Shown here in pieces: positions 53,633 to 64,000 of a stretch of 64,000 nt of DNA (position 1 is its first letter; each line of letters begins with the position of its first letter). A program made the position numbers and the translations under genes. The notes below the pieces were generated by a model. It was not told where the DNA came from. It did not search any database and worked only from the letters and a program-made list of their open reading frames with translations. This DNA comes from an uncultured Formosa sp. (GTDB taxonomy: Bacteria > Bacteroidota > Bacteroidia > Flavobacteriales > Flavobacteriaceae), in NCBI RefSeq assembly GCF_947500765.1, contig NZ_CANMTH010000002.1:558001-622000 (forward strand), in the 5' to 3' direction.

Positions 53633-55306
53633 ATGTGTGGAATTGTATGTGCATTCGATTTGAAACAAAAGGCGGATGATTTAAGACCTCAGATTTTAGA
53701 AATGTCGAAAAAAATCCGTCACCGTGGACCAGACTGGAGTGGGATTTTTAGTAACGATAAAGCTATTATGTCACACGAACGTTTGGCTATTGTAGATCCT
53801 GCTTCTGGAAAACAACCCTTATTTAGTGATGATGGAAAATTGGTGTTAGCTGCAAACGGAGAAATATATAATCACCGAGAACTTCGTAAACAATTTGAAG
53901 GGAAGTACGATTTTCAAACAGAATCAGATTGCGAAGTTATTCTTGCACTATACAAAGAAAAAGGAGTTGATTTTGTAGATGAAATGAACGGAATCTTTGG
54001 TTTTGCAATATATGATGTGGAAAAAGATGAGTATTTTGTTGCTCGCGATCATATGGGAATTATTCCTTTATATATAGGATGGGATCAAAACGGAACATTT
54101 TATGTGGCTTCAGAATTAAAAGCATTAGAAGGACATTGTACAAAAATCGAATTATTTCCTCCAGGACATTATATGTCAAGTAAAGATGGAGAATTTGTGA
54201 AATGGTACAACAGAGATTGGACAGAATTTGATGCAGTAAAAGATAACGAAACCAGTATTGCTGCAATAAAAGAGGCTTTAGAAGCAGCTGTACACAGACA
54301 ATTAATGTCTGATGTGCCTTACGGTGTATTGCTTTCTGGAGGATTAGATTCTTCAGTAACCTCTGCAATTGCTAAGAAATATGCTCAGAAACGTATTGAA
54401 AGTAATGATGAGTCTGATGCGTGGTACCCGCAATTACATAGTTTTTCTGTAGGTTTAGAAGGATCGCCAGATTTAGCTGCAGCAAGAAAAGTAGCAGACC
54501 ATATTAAAACGATTCACCACGAAATTAAATTTACAATTCAAGAAGGATTAGATGCTATTCGCGATGTGGTTTATAACCTAGAAACTTACGATGTAACAAC
54601 CATTCGTGCAAGTACACCTATGTATTTAATGGCTCGTGTTATTAAATCTATGGGAATTAAAATGGTATTGTCAGGAGAAGGTGCAGACGAATTATTTGGA
54701 GGGTATTTATACTTCCATAAAGCTCCAAATGCTCAAGAATTTCACGAAGAAACTGTTCGTAAATTAAGTAAATTACATATGTACGATTGTTTACGAGCAA
54801 ACAAAAGTTTAGCCGCTTGGGGTATTGAAGGACGTGTACCATTCTTAGATAAAGAATTTATGGATGTGGCTATGCGTATTAACCCACAAGATAAAATGAT
54901 TAACGGAGAACGCATGGAAAAATGGGTGGTTCGTAAAGCATTTGAAGATATGATTCCTGAAAGTGTTGCGTGGAGACAAAAAGAACAATTTAGCGATGGC
55001 GTAGGTTACAGTTGGATTGATACTTTAAAAGAAGTTGTTGCAACAGAAGTAACGGATGAGCAATTAGCGAATGCTAAATATAAGTTCCCTTTACAAACAC
55101 CAACAAGTAAAGAAGAATTTTATTACCGTTCAATTTTCGCAGAACACTTTCCAAGTGATGCCGCAGCAATGTGTGTGCCTCAAGAAGCTAGTGTAGCTTG
55201 TAGTACAAAAATTGCACTAGAATGGGATGAGGCTTTTAAAAACATGAATGATCCAAGCGGAAGAGCTGTTGCAAATGTGCATACAGAAGCATATGGTAAA
55301 GCTTAA
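53633..55306 (+). CDS. asnB: Asparagine synthase (glutamine-hydrolysing)
   Basis: 557 residues. It converts Asp, Gln and ATP to Asn. Cys2 is the nucleophile of the N-terminal glutaminase domain (MCGIVCAFD), with the glutaminase residues continuing in RHRGPDWSGI and ANGEIYNH. The synthetase domain has the ATP pyrophosphatase loop LLSGGLDSSV and VLSGEGADELFGGYLYF. A candidate -7 element with C for T (CATATTTG) lies upstream. A long perfect-palindrome terminator follows. Confidence 0.97.
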   Translation: MCGIVCAFDLKQKADDLRPQILEMSKKIRHRGPDWSGIFSNDKAIMSHERLAIVDPASGKQPLFSDDGKLVLAANGEIYNHRELRKQFEGKYDFQTESDCEVILALYKEKGVDFVDEMNGIFGFAIYDVEKDEYFVARDHMGIIPLYIGWDQNGTFYVASELKALEGHCTKIELFPPGHYMSSKDGEFVKWYNRDWTEFDAVKDNETSIAAIKEALEAAVHRQLMSDVPYGVLLSGGLDSSVTSAIAKKYAQKRIESNDESDAWYPQLHSFSVGLEGSPDLAAARKVADHIKTIHHEIKFTIQEGLDAIRDVVYNLETYDVTTIRASTPMYLMARVIKSMGIKMVLSGEGADELFGGYLYFHKAPNAQEFHEETVRKLSKLHMYDCLRANKSLAAWGIEGRVPFLDKEFMDVAMRINPQDKMINGERMEKWVVRKAFEDMIPESVAWRQKEQFSDGVGYSWIDTLKEVVATEVTDEQLANAKYKFPLQTPTSKEEFYYRSIFAEHFPSDAAAMCVPQEASVACSTKIALEWDEAFKNMNDPSGRAVANVHTEAYGKA

Positions 55307-55339
55307 GATAGACGTTTTTATATTTTAATTTAGTGTTTT

Positions 55340-55381
55340 AAAAACCTCAAAATCTCTAATATTAGAGATTTTGAGGTTTTT
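55340..55381. terminator. Perfect-palindrome terminator after asnB
   Basis: AAAACCTCAAAATCTCTAAT (55341-55360) is exactly complementary to 55361-55380, with a further A-T pair outside, 42 bp in all with no loop bases. The ends are A and T rich on both strands. Confidence 0.88.
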
Positions 55382-55525
55382 CTTATTTTAACATCGTGTT
55401 AAAAAATGCAAAAATTTAATATAAGGCTATTTTTAGCTGTTCTAAGCGTGTTTTTAATAATTAACAAATGTTGATAATTTTAAGGCTAATGCCGTTAAGA
55501 GCTTTTTAAAACGCTTATATATTAG

Positions 55526-55533
55526 TATATTTG
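55526..55533 (+). promoter_or_regulatory. -7 element TATATTTG before gyrB
   Basis: TATATTTG fits TAnnTTTG; the triplet at 19-bp spacing is TTT. The predicted leader to the ATG at 55607 is about 70 nt and contains the hairpin at 55543-55570. Confidence 0.5.
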
Positions 55534-55542
55534 TTAGTATTC

Positions 55543-55572
55543 AAAAAATGATACACGCGTGTCATTTTTTTT
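55543..55572 (+). promoter_or_regulatory. Palindromic hairpin with T-run in the gyrB leader
   Basis: ACACGCGTGT is a perfect 10-bp palindrome; on each side AATG pairs with CATT, leaving a 2-nt bulge on the left arm, and the right arm continues into eight T (55565-55572). It resembles an intrinsic terminator placed between promoter and gene, as an attenuator would be. Confidence 0.4.
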
Positions 55573-55591
55573 ATGCCAAAAATAGAATTAA

Positions 55592-57553
<1,962 letters not shown>

Positions 57554-57727
57554 TAATGCATCTCAAGTATTGTTAAAAGACGTTCTCTATTAATAGTCTT
57601 TCCTTTTAGTATGAACTTCGTTTTTTCATTAAAATGAAAATGAGGTCTTTAAATTATAATATTATTATAATTTCAAAGGTCATAGAAGTTGAATTGTATT
57701 AAAAGTGGTAAATTAGCAATAAGAAAA

Positions 57728-57735
57728 TAATTTTG
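57728..57735 (+). promoter_or_regulatory. -7 element TAATTTTG before mdh
   Basis: TAATTTTG ends 19 nt before the mdh ATG at 57755. No TTG at 19-bp spacing. Confidence 0.45.
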
Positions 57736-57754
57736 AATCTTAAAATAAAATAAA

Positions 57755-58681
57755 ATGAAAGTAACAGTAGTTGGAGCAGGAGCAGTAGGTGCAAGTTGTG
57801 CAGAATATATTGCTATTAAAAACTTTGCTTCAGAAGTTGTATTGTTAGACATTAAAGAAGGTTTTGCAGAAGGTAAAGCTATGGATTTAATGCAAACAGC
57901 ATCTTTAAACGGATTCGACACAAAAATTACAGGTGTAACTGGCGATTATAGCCAAACTGCAGGTAGTGATGTTTGTGTTATTACAAGTGGTATTCCTAGA
58001 AAACCAGGAATGACAAGAGAAGAACTTATCGGTATTAATGCTGGTATTGTTAAGAATGTATCTACAAGTTTACTTGAGCATTCTCCAAACATGATTCTTA
58101 TCGTAGTGAGTAATCCTATGGATACGATGACATATTTAGCGCATAAAGCTACAGGTTTACCTAAAAATAGAATTATTGGAATGGGTGGAGCTTTAGATTC
58201 TGCACGTTTTAAATACAGATTAGCAGAAGCTTTAGGTGCTCCTATTAGTGATGTAGATGGTATGGTTATCGGTGGACATAGCGATACTGGTATGTTTCCT
58301 TTAACACGTTTAGCAACTAGAAATAGTGTGCCTGTTTCAGAATTTTTATCTGAAGAACGTTTAAATCAAGTAAAAGAAGATACTAAAGTTGGTGGAGCAA
58401 CATTAACTAAATTATTAGGAACTTCTGCTTGGTATGCTCCAGGTGCAGCTGTATCAGGTATGGTTCAAGCTATTGCTTGCGATACTAAAAAAATATTCCC
58501 TTGTTCAGCGTTATTAGATGGTGAATATGGTTTATCAGATATTTGTTTAGGTGTACCAGTTGTTTTAGGTAAAGATGGTATCGAAAAAATAGTAGATATT
58601 ACACTTAACGATGAAGAAAAAGCACATTTAGCTGCAAGTGCAGAAGGTGTTAAAAAAACAAATGGATTATTAGAATTCTAA
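57755..58681 (+). CDS. mdh: Malate dehydrogenase (LDH-like type)
   Basis: 308 residues. It oxidises malate to oxaloacetate with NAD in the TCA cycle. The nucleotide-binding start is VTVVGAGAVGASCAEY. The substrate loop RKPGMTREEL carries the arginines, and GGHSDTGMFPL holds the catalytic histidine; VVSNPMDTM and GMGGALDSARFKY are standard. It follows gyrB with a 201-bp gap and has its own promoter element and terminator. Confidence 0.97.
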   Translation: MKVTVVGAGAVGASCAEYIAIKNFASEVVLLDIKEGFAEGKAMDLMQTASLNGFDTKITGVTGDYSQTAGSDVCVITSGIPRKPGMTREELIGINAGIVKNVSTSLLEHSPNMILIVVSNPMDTMTYLAHKATGLPKNRIIGMGGALDSARFKYRLAEALGAPISDVDGMVIGGHSDTGMFPLTRLATRNSVPVSEFLSEERLNQVKEDTKVGGATLTKLLGTSAWYAPGAAVSGMVQAIACDTKKIFPCSALLDGEYGLSDICLGVPVVLGKDGIEKIVDITLNDEEKAHLAASAEGVKKTNGLLEF

Positions 58682-58701
58682 TTCATTTTAATGTTTTATA
58701 T

Positions 58702-58734
58702 AAAAAAGACTGTCTGAAAAGATGGTCTTTTTTT
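58702..58734 (+). terminator. Terminator after mdh
   Basis: AAAAAGAC and TGTC pair with GATGGTCTTTTT (two wobble pairs), and T continues to 58734. Confidence 0.85.
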
Positions 58735-58788
58735 GTGCGTTACAAAGAATAGAAATAAGAAATAAGTGTTGTGTTTTTATTTTTTTCT

Positions 58789-58911
58789 TTATTTTGGATT
58801 ACTCCATCCTTCCATAAATGTTCCTAAAGCATAATCTGAAAAATAAAATATCACAAAAAGGGATAAAATTAGGAATGAGATTTTTGATAATTTCTTGTAG
58901 TTGATTTTCAT
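58789..58911 (-). CDS. Small single-helix membrane protein
   Basis: 40 residues from the ATG at 58911, MKINYKKLSKISFLILSLFV through YALGTFMEGWSNPK. One membrane helix is flanked by a basic N-terminus (inside) and a short polar C-terminus. A longer frame from 59010 is 73 residues, but the extra part is not membrane-like. No family is recognised; the pattern of a basic start followed by one helix and GWSNP is common among short Bacteroidota proteins. It lies alone between mdh and the universal stress gene. Confidence 0.55.
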   Translation of the reverse strand: MKINYKKLSKISFLILSLFVIFYFSDYALGTFMEGWSNPK

Positions 58912-59051
58912 AATATTGATTTTGAAGTCTTTAAATACATAAATATTTTTCTTATTATTCAGGCTTTCAACTTCAGTTTTTGTAGGTATTAGGACCTTGC
59001 ATAATTTCAAATAAAAGGATTAATTACGTATCTTAGTATGACAAAAATTAC

Positions 59052-59873
59052 ATGATTATGGGACCAATTATAGTTGCTACAAATTTTTCAAAACTATCAG
59101 ATAATGCTGAATTATATGCAGCAGCATTAGCTAAACACTTCAATGTTAAGCTTGTGCTTTTTAATGCTTTTCAGATTCCTCTTCATGCCTCAAATACATT
59201 ATTATCGGCAGAATCTATTAATGGATTAATGCAAAGTAACATTGATAAACTAAAAAAGACTGCTTCAGCCTTAAAAAAAGAATTTGAGATTGAAGTAGAC
59301 TATCAATGTGTGTACGCACAACTAGAATTTAAAATAGATTATCTTATGGAGCAGAACGATTCGTCGCTTTTAGTAATAGGTATGTCTAGTAAATCTTTAG
59401 AACAAAATTTAATAGGAAATCCAACAACAACGTTAATTAGTTTAAAGAAATTTCCAGTGTTAGCGATTCCAATACATGCAAAATTTAAAGGCATGAAGAA
59501 AATTCTTTTTGCCTGCGATTTAATGGGTGATGTACCTTTAAAAACATTAGCAAAATTACGTCAGATATCAACGAAGTTAAAATCTGAGGTTACTGTTTTT
59601 TATGTCGATAAAAAGATAGACGAGTTGAAGTTTAATCAATCTACACTTGGAAATATTGATAAGCAACTTGAAAAAGTTGATTATTTATATAAAAACGTGA
59701 AGTCGGATACAGTGATTGAAGAGATTGAAAAAGAAATAAAAACGTTTCATTCTGATTTGTTAGTCATGATTCCTAGAGAATATGGTTTTTGGGAATCTTT
59801 AATTCATAAAAGTAAAACAAGAGTAATGGCTTCAGGGCTAAATATACCATTACTGTCTATTCCTGTAAAGTAA
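59052..59873 (+). CDS. Universal stress protein, tandem UspA domains
   Basis: 273 residues made of two UspA-like domains, about 1-148 and 150-273. The first begins IIVATNFSKLSDNAELYAAALA, and each ends with a nucleotide-loop-like segment (LVIGMSSKSLEQNLIGNPTT in the first and VMIPREYGFWESLIHKSKT in the second). The ATP-binding GX2GX9GS motif is imperfect in both. The start could be ATG 59052 or 59058. Usp proteins are induced by stress and starvation, but the function here is unproven. Confidence 0.88.
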   Translation: MIMGPIIVATNFSKLSDNAELYAAALAKHFNVKLVLFNAFQIPLHASNTLLSAESINGLMQSNIDKLKKTASALKKEFEIEVDYQCVYAQLEFKIDYLMEQNDSSLLVIGMSSKSLEQNLIGNPTTTLISLKKFPVLAIPIHAKFKGMKKILFACDLMGDVPLKTLAKLRQISTKLKSEVTVFYVDKKIDELKFNQSTLGNIDKQLEKVDYLYKNVKSDTVIEEIEKEIKTFHSDLLVMIPREYGFWESLIHKSKTRVMASGLNIPLLSIPVK

Positions 59874-60057
59874 TAGAATTCCTTTTTAGAGGATAATCGA
59901 TTAAAATCTTTTTAATAAGGGAACGTACGCTATATTCTTTAACTGTTTTTTACGCAAAGTAATACTTCTGTGAGTGCTTCTCTTTTTATTGTCAAGAGTC
60001 TTGTAAGGACTATTGATAATAAACGTGTAACGATAGAAAGTAATCTTAATTTTTTTA

Positions 60058-60065
60058 TATATTTG
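60058..60065 (+). promoter_or_regulatory. -7 element TATATTTG directly before the 60070 gene
   Basis: TATATTTG ends 4 nt before the ATG at 60070. No TTG at 19 bp. Predicts a leaderless mRNA. Confidence 0.5.
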
Positions 60066-60069
60066 GCGC

Positions 60070-60681
60070 ATGAATTTGAAATGGTACATTAGTACTTTAA
60101 CAGTAATTGTTGCTCTGTTTTTTGGTGTTGCTAGTCAACAACAAAATGCTATACCTAATCAGGAAATTGTATTGCAGTTTTCTGGTGATGTTGTTGTGCA
60201 TGATAAAGCAGAACATGCCATTTCTATTGTTAAGCAGCAATTACAAAATATTGGTGCCAAAAACATTCAGGTTAGTGAAGATAAAGACGGTATTTTAAAA
60301 ATTACGTATTATTCTAACTCAGATGTAGATCAAATTAAAAAAATATTATCTGATGATGATATCTTAGAATTTGACGATTCGCCTCAGGAACACGATCACT
60401 TTCCTTTCTCAGAACAAACTATAACTTGTAATATTGATGTTTTCGAAATCCATAGCGGTTCCGATTTTGCTTTTACTCATGCAGGAAAAATCGCATTAGA
60501 ATTAAAAGCAAGTAGTCATCATTTTAATAACACCAATACACATCCGGTTTTTGGATATACTACAGATTTAGTAGAAGTGTCTTCAATTAAAGTTGCTTAC
60601 AAGTTTTACAAAAATATTGCGCTAGCAATAGATAATAATTCTAAGAAAATACCCGAAGTAAGGGCAGGACCTTTAGTTTAA
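60070..60681 (+). CDS. Hypothetical exported protein with SecD-head-like segment
   Basis: 203 residues. The first 22 are a signal peptide or membrane anchor. Residues 47-101 (AEHAISIVKQQLQNIGAKN, then VDQIKKILSDDDILEF) follow the same pattern as SecD residues 178-236 in the downstream secDF (SAFEVLRKRIDEFGV, then VERAKKLLQSTAQLEF). This suggests one periplasmic P1-head-like domain without the membrane part. The remaining 100 residues are polar and His-rich near HEHDHFPF. It is 219 bp upstream of secDF in the same direction. Function unknown. Confidence 0.65.
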   Translation: MNLKWYISTLTVIVALFFGVASQQQNAIPNQEIVLQFSGDVVVHDKAEHAISIVKQQLQNIGAKNIQVSEDKDGILKITYYSNSDVDQIKKILSDDDILEFDDSPQEHDHFPFSEQTITCNIDVFEIHSGSDFAFTHAGKIALELKASSHHFNNTNTHPVFGYTTDLVEVSSIKVAYKFYKNIALAIDNNSKKIPEVRAGPLV

Positions 60682-60900
60682 GAAGGTCTTAAAAGTATTC
60701 TTATTTTAAAATAGTTACATTTTATTCTACGTCCTTCATATACATATCATTGTGATGATTGTTTTATATTCATTACTAATAGGTAGCTAGATAAATATAT
60801 CTATTGCTATTCTTCAATAAAAACTATACATAAAATTTATATGTTGAGTGATTAGTATATTGCTCGCATTTTAAAAAATTGATTAATAAATAATTAAATA

Positions 60901-63864
60901 ATGCAGAATAAAGGATTAGTAAAGTTGTTTGCAGTCTTGTTCGGTCTGGTAAGTATTTACCAATTATCGTTCACGTTTAAGGCAAACAGCATCGAAGACG
61001 ATGCAAAAGCATATTCAAAAGGAGACTCGGTAAAAGAAGCTCAATATTTGGATTCATTATCAACAGAAAAAGTATTTAACTTAGGTGTTACAGATTATAC
61101 GTATGGCGAGGTAAAAGACAAGGCTATGAATCTTGGTCTTGACCTTAAAGGAGGTATAAATGTTATTCTTCAAGTGTCTGTAAAAGATATCTTAAAAGGT
61201 TTAGCTAATCATACTAGCGAACCAGCTTTTAACAAAGCGTTAGATGATGCTTCAGAACTTCAGAAAAATAGTCAGAATACATATTTAGAAGATTTCTATA
61301 TTGCTTTTGACAAAATTAAAGGAGATACAAAGTTAGCTTCTCCAGATATTTTTGCAAACAGATCGTTAAGTGATGAAATTACTTTTGATATGACAGACGA
61401 TCAAGTGAAGCCAATTATCAGTAAGAAAATTGACGAATCTATTACTTCTGCATTCGAAGTATTGCGTAAGCGTATCGATGAATTTGGGGTAACATCTCCA
61501 AATATTCAACGTTTAGGAGAATCTGGACGTATTTTAGTTGAATTACCTGGTGTTAAAGATGTAGAGCGTGCTAAAAAATTATTACAAAGTACTGCGCAAT
61601 TAGAGTTTTGGGATGTTTATAAAGGTGAAACATTAGTGCCTTTTATTATTCAAGCAAACAATGTACTTAAAGAAGAGCTTGCTGCTAAAACAGAAACGAC
61701 TGAAGATGTTGTAGCTGAAGAAGCTTCAGAAAGTGATTCTCAAATTGATGATTTATTGGGTGAAGCTGTAACAGATTCAACTAAAGTAGCCGAAAACCCA
61801 TTATTAGATTTAATTAAGGGGCAAGGTTATCAAGGAGGTCCAATCGTGGCTCAATTTGATATTAAAGACAAACAAACTGTTTTAGATTATTTAAACAGAT
61901 CAGATATTAGAGCATTACTTTCAGTAGAGCAACGTTATGTTAAGTTTGCTTTTGGTATGCCAGAAAAAGATAGTGATGTTGTTGGTTTATATGCATTAAT
62001 TGGAAATAGAGAAAATGTACCACCTATGAGTGGAGCAGTAGTTACAAATGCAACTCAGCAATACGACCAATTAGGTAAGCCTGCTGTGTCTATGCAAATG
62101 AATGCAAAAGGCGCTAAGGTTTGGGAAGAAATGACTGGAAAAGCTTACTCTCAACAAAGTCAAATTGCTATCGTTTTAGATAATGTTGTGTACTCTGCAC
62201 CTGGTGTAACAACTGGGCCAATTGCTGGAGGGAATTCAGAAATTTCAGGACAATTTACATTAAATGAAGCTGTCGATTTAGCAAACGTTTTACGTGCTGG
62301 TAAATTACCTGCTTCTGCAGATATTATTCAAAGTGAGGTTGTAGGACCATCTTTAGGTCAGGAAGCTATTGATAGTGGAGAGATTTCTTTCGTAATTGCA
62401 TTGGTATTAGTTTTATTATGGATGTTGTTCTATTACGGAAAAGCTGGTGGTTTTGCAGATATTGCAATGGCATTAAACATTTTATTAATATTCGGTGTAT
62501 TATCTGGATTAGGAGCTGTATTAACATTGCCAGGTATTGCAGGTATTGTATTAACTATAGGTATGTCGGTAGATGCGAACGTATTAATTTATGAGCGTAT
62601 TCGAGAAGAGATATCGAATGGTAAAGGACAAAGAGAAGCGATTCAAGACGGATTTAGTAATGCTTTATCTTCTATTTTAGATGCAAACATTACTACAGGC
62701 TTAACAGCTTTAATCTTATTTATATTTGGTACAGGTCCAATTAAAGGATTTGCAACTACATTACTAATAGGTATTGTAACATCTTTATTTACTGCAATTT
62801 TTATTACTAGATTATTAATAGACTGGTATGTAGGTCGTGGTGGAAACTTAGATTTCTCTACAGGAATTACTAAAAACTTATTTAGAAACATTAATATAGA
62901 GTTTCTTAAAAAACGTAAAATTGCTTACATCATTTCAGGAACTTTAATAGTAGTTAGTTTAGGATCTTTATTTACTAACGGTTTAGACCAAGGTGTAGAT
63001 TTTGTTGGAGGTAGAAATTATCAAGTACGTTTTAGTGAAGCAGTTAGTCCTTCAGAATTAATGCCAGCTTTGGAAGGCGCTTTTGGTAGTGCAGATGCTA
63101 AAACTTTTGGTAGTGCAGAACAAGTGAAAATTTCAACTAAATATAAAGTAAACGAAACAAGTGCTGAGGTTGATGAAGAAATTAGAAAAGAATTATACAC
63201 AGCTTTACAATCTCATTTAACAGGTGTGTCTTACGAAGACTTTATTAGCGATAACCAACACAAAACAGTTGGTTTAATGAAATCTTACAAAGTGAGTCCA
63301 ACAATTGCTGATGACATTAAGAAAGAATCTTTTTGGGCAGTATTAGGGTCTTTAATAGTCGTGTTCTTGTATATCTTATTCCGTTTCAAAAAATGGCAAT
63401 ATTCATTAGGAGCAGTAACTGCGGTATTCCATGATGTTATTATTGTGTTAGGAGTGTTCTCTTTAACTTACAAATTTATGCCATTTAACATGGAAATAGA
63501 TCAATCATTTATCGCAGCCATCTTAACCGTAATTGGTTACTCTCTGAATGATACTGTGGTTGTATTTGATAGAATTCGTGAGTATTTCCATATACATGAA
63601 GGGTGGAGTTTAAGTAAAGTGGTAAACGTATCTCTAAGTAGTACACTTAGTAGAACGTTAAACACATCTTTAACAACATTAGTTGTATTATTAGCAATCT
63701 TTGCTTTTGGTGGAGATTCAATTCGTGGATTTATGTTTGCATTAATAGTTGGGGTTGTAGTAGGTACTTACTCTTCATTATTTATCGCAACACCTATTAT
63801 GTACGATACTTTAGATGCTTCTGAAAAGAAGAGAAAATTAAAAGAAAGTGAAGTTGCTGCATAA
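60901..63864 (+). CDS. secDF: Fused protein translocase SecDF
   Basis: 987 residues: SecD (about 1-640) and SecF (about 660-987) in one chain, as usual in Bacteroidota. SecDF uses the proton gradient to pull translocating proteins out through SecYEG on the periplasmic side. SecD shows GLDLKGGINVILQV, the P1 head (SAFEVLRKRIDEFGV), SVDANVLIYERIREEI and IRGFMF-like parts. SecF has GVDFVGGRNYQVRF and SLNDTVVVFDRIREY. Both carry six membrane helices. An extra acidic insert is near residues 255-300. Confidence 0.97.
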   Translation: MQNKGLVKLFAVLFGLVSIYQLSFTFKANSIEDDAKAYSKGDSVKEAQYLDSLSTEKVFNLGVTDYTYGEVKDKAMNLGLDLKGGINVILQVSVKDILKGLANHTSEPAFNKALDDASELQKNSQNTYLEDFYIAFDKIKGDTKLASPDIFANRSLSDEITFDMTDDQVKPIISKKIDESITSAFEVLRKRIDEFGVTSPNIQRLGESGRILVELPGVKDVERAKKLLQSTAQLEFWDVYKGETLVPFIIQANNVLKEELAAKTETTEDVVAEEASESDSQIDDLLGEAVTDSTKVAENPLLDLIKGQGYQGGPIVAQFDIKDKQTVLDYLNRSDIRALLSVEQRYVKFAFGMPEKDSDVVGLYALIGNRENVPPMSGAVVTNATQQYDQLGKPAVSMQMNAKGAKVWEEMTGKAYSQQSQIAIVLDNVVYSAPGVTTGPIAGGNSEISGQFTLNEAVDLANVLRAGKLPASADIIQSEVVGPSLGQEAIDSGEISFVIALVLVLLWMLFYYGKAGGFADIAMALNILLIFGVLSGLGAVLTLPGIAGIVLTIGMSVDANVLIYERIREEISNGKGQREAIQDGFSNALSSILDANITTGLTALILFIFGTGPIKGFATTLLIGIVTSLFTAIFITRLLIDWYVGRGGNLDFSTGITKNLFRNINIEFLKKRKIAYIISGTLIVVSLGSLFTNGLDQGVDFVGGRNYQVRFSEAVSPSELMPALEGAFGSADAKTFGSAEQVKISTKYKVNETSAEVDEEIRKELYTALQSHLTGVSYEDFISDNQHKTVGLMKSYKVSPTIADDIKKESFWAVLGSLIVVFLYILFRFKKWQYSLGAVTAVFHDVIIVLGVFSLTYKFMPFNMEIDQSFIAAILTVIGYSLNDTVVVFDRIREYFHIHEGWSLSKVVNVSLSSTLSRTLNTSLTTLVVLLAIFAFGGDSIRGFMFALIVGVVVGTYSSLFIATPIMYDTLDASEKKRKLKESEVAA

Positions 63865-63885
63865 GTAAGCGCTTCTTAATATATT

Positions 63886-63929
63886 ATAAAAGCCTTCTAA
63901 GCGTAAGTTTAGAAGGCTTTATGTTTTTT
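63886..63929 (+). terminator. Terminator after secDF
   Basis: AAAGCCTTCTAA (63889-63900) pairs with TTAGAAGGCTTT (63909-63920), 12 bp, 8-nt loop; the T-run follows three bases later. Nothing else is visible to the window end. Confidence 0.8.
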
Positions 63930-64000
63930 GTAATAAAACGATATCACATCCAATTTATTAAATTATTATAACTCGTATTTAAGTGAGGTATTTAAAATAT

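Noticed and set aside
59901..60089. 62-codon minus-strand frame before the 60070 gene
   Set aside because: Covers the promoter and start of the plus-strand gene and has no family match.

Overview
The window is a chromosomal segment of an AT-rich member of the Bacteroidota, almost certainly a (probably marine) Flavobacteriaceae bacterium. Evidence: protein-level signatures throughout; promoters of the Bacteroidota type (TTG, 19 bp, TAnnTTTG); fused SecDF; zinc-free S14 and L36; bTHX next to housekeeping genes; and the order rplQ-carA-eno-gltA. I saw no tRNA, rRNA, insertion sequence, prophage, CRISPR array or attachment site.

Layout. 1-8622: the end of the S10 operon plus spc and part of alpha (rplV' to rpsK, with secY and infA), closed by a strong hairpin. 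8606-11027: rpsD-rpoA-rplQ, with a promoter whose -33 element lies inside that hairpin. 11132-15243: carA, eno and gltA, each with its own terminator. 15252-19423: an amidinotransferase-family hydrolase, then a SprT-like/manC/DUF389 run. 19420-20924 (minus): an MlaFE-type lipid ABC transporter. 21040-22747: a PafA-type phosphatase. 22949-27720 (minus): rsfS-ftsH-LUD-cdsA-psd-ACBP, a membrane quality-control and phospholipid operon. 27816-30314: birA, a SRPBCC protein, pyrE and a NUDIX protein. 30307-33663 (minus): an overlapping three-gene cluster of an RLAN/RimK ATP-grasp ligase, a GCS2 ligase and an N-formylglutamate-amidohydrolase-like enzyme. It is the best candidate for a poorly described system here. 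33761-40298: ClC, M14 peptidase, SulP, coaD and ddl. 40403-46688: PASTA protein, RluD-type synthase, yaaA, a small membrane protein, bTHX (minus), a UDG-like protein, ffh and folD. 46965-52031 (minus): HerA-like ATPase, lipoprotein, YitT, cupin, hydrolase and rluF. 52136-64000: queE, a DUF2911 protein, asnB, gyrB, mdh, a tiny membrane protein, a universal stress protein, a small SecD-head-like exported protein, and secDF.

Most of the window is core genome. The regulatory layer is what rewards a second look. Three promoters have both elements and an identical 19-bp spacer. At least four genes have the -7 element only 4-7 nt before the start codon, which predicts leaderless or nearly leaderless mRNAs. 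Several hairpins sit directly ahead of ribosomal-protein genes. Two short genes of the ribosomal operons (rpmD, rpmJ) and the bTHX gene are under 60 residues and were found by reading the sequence.
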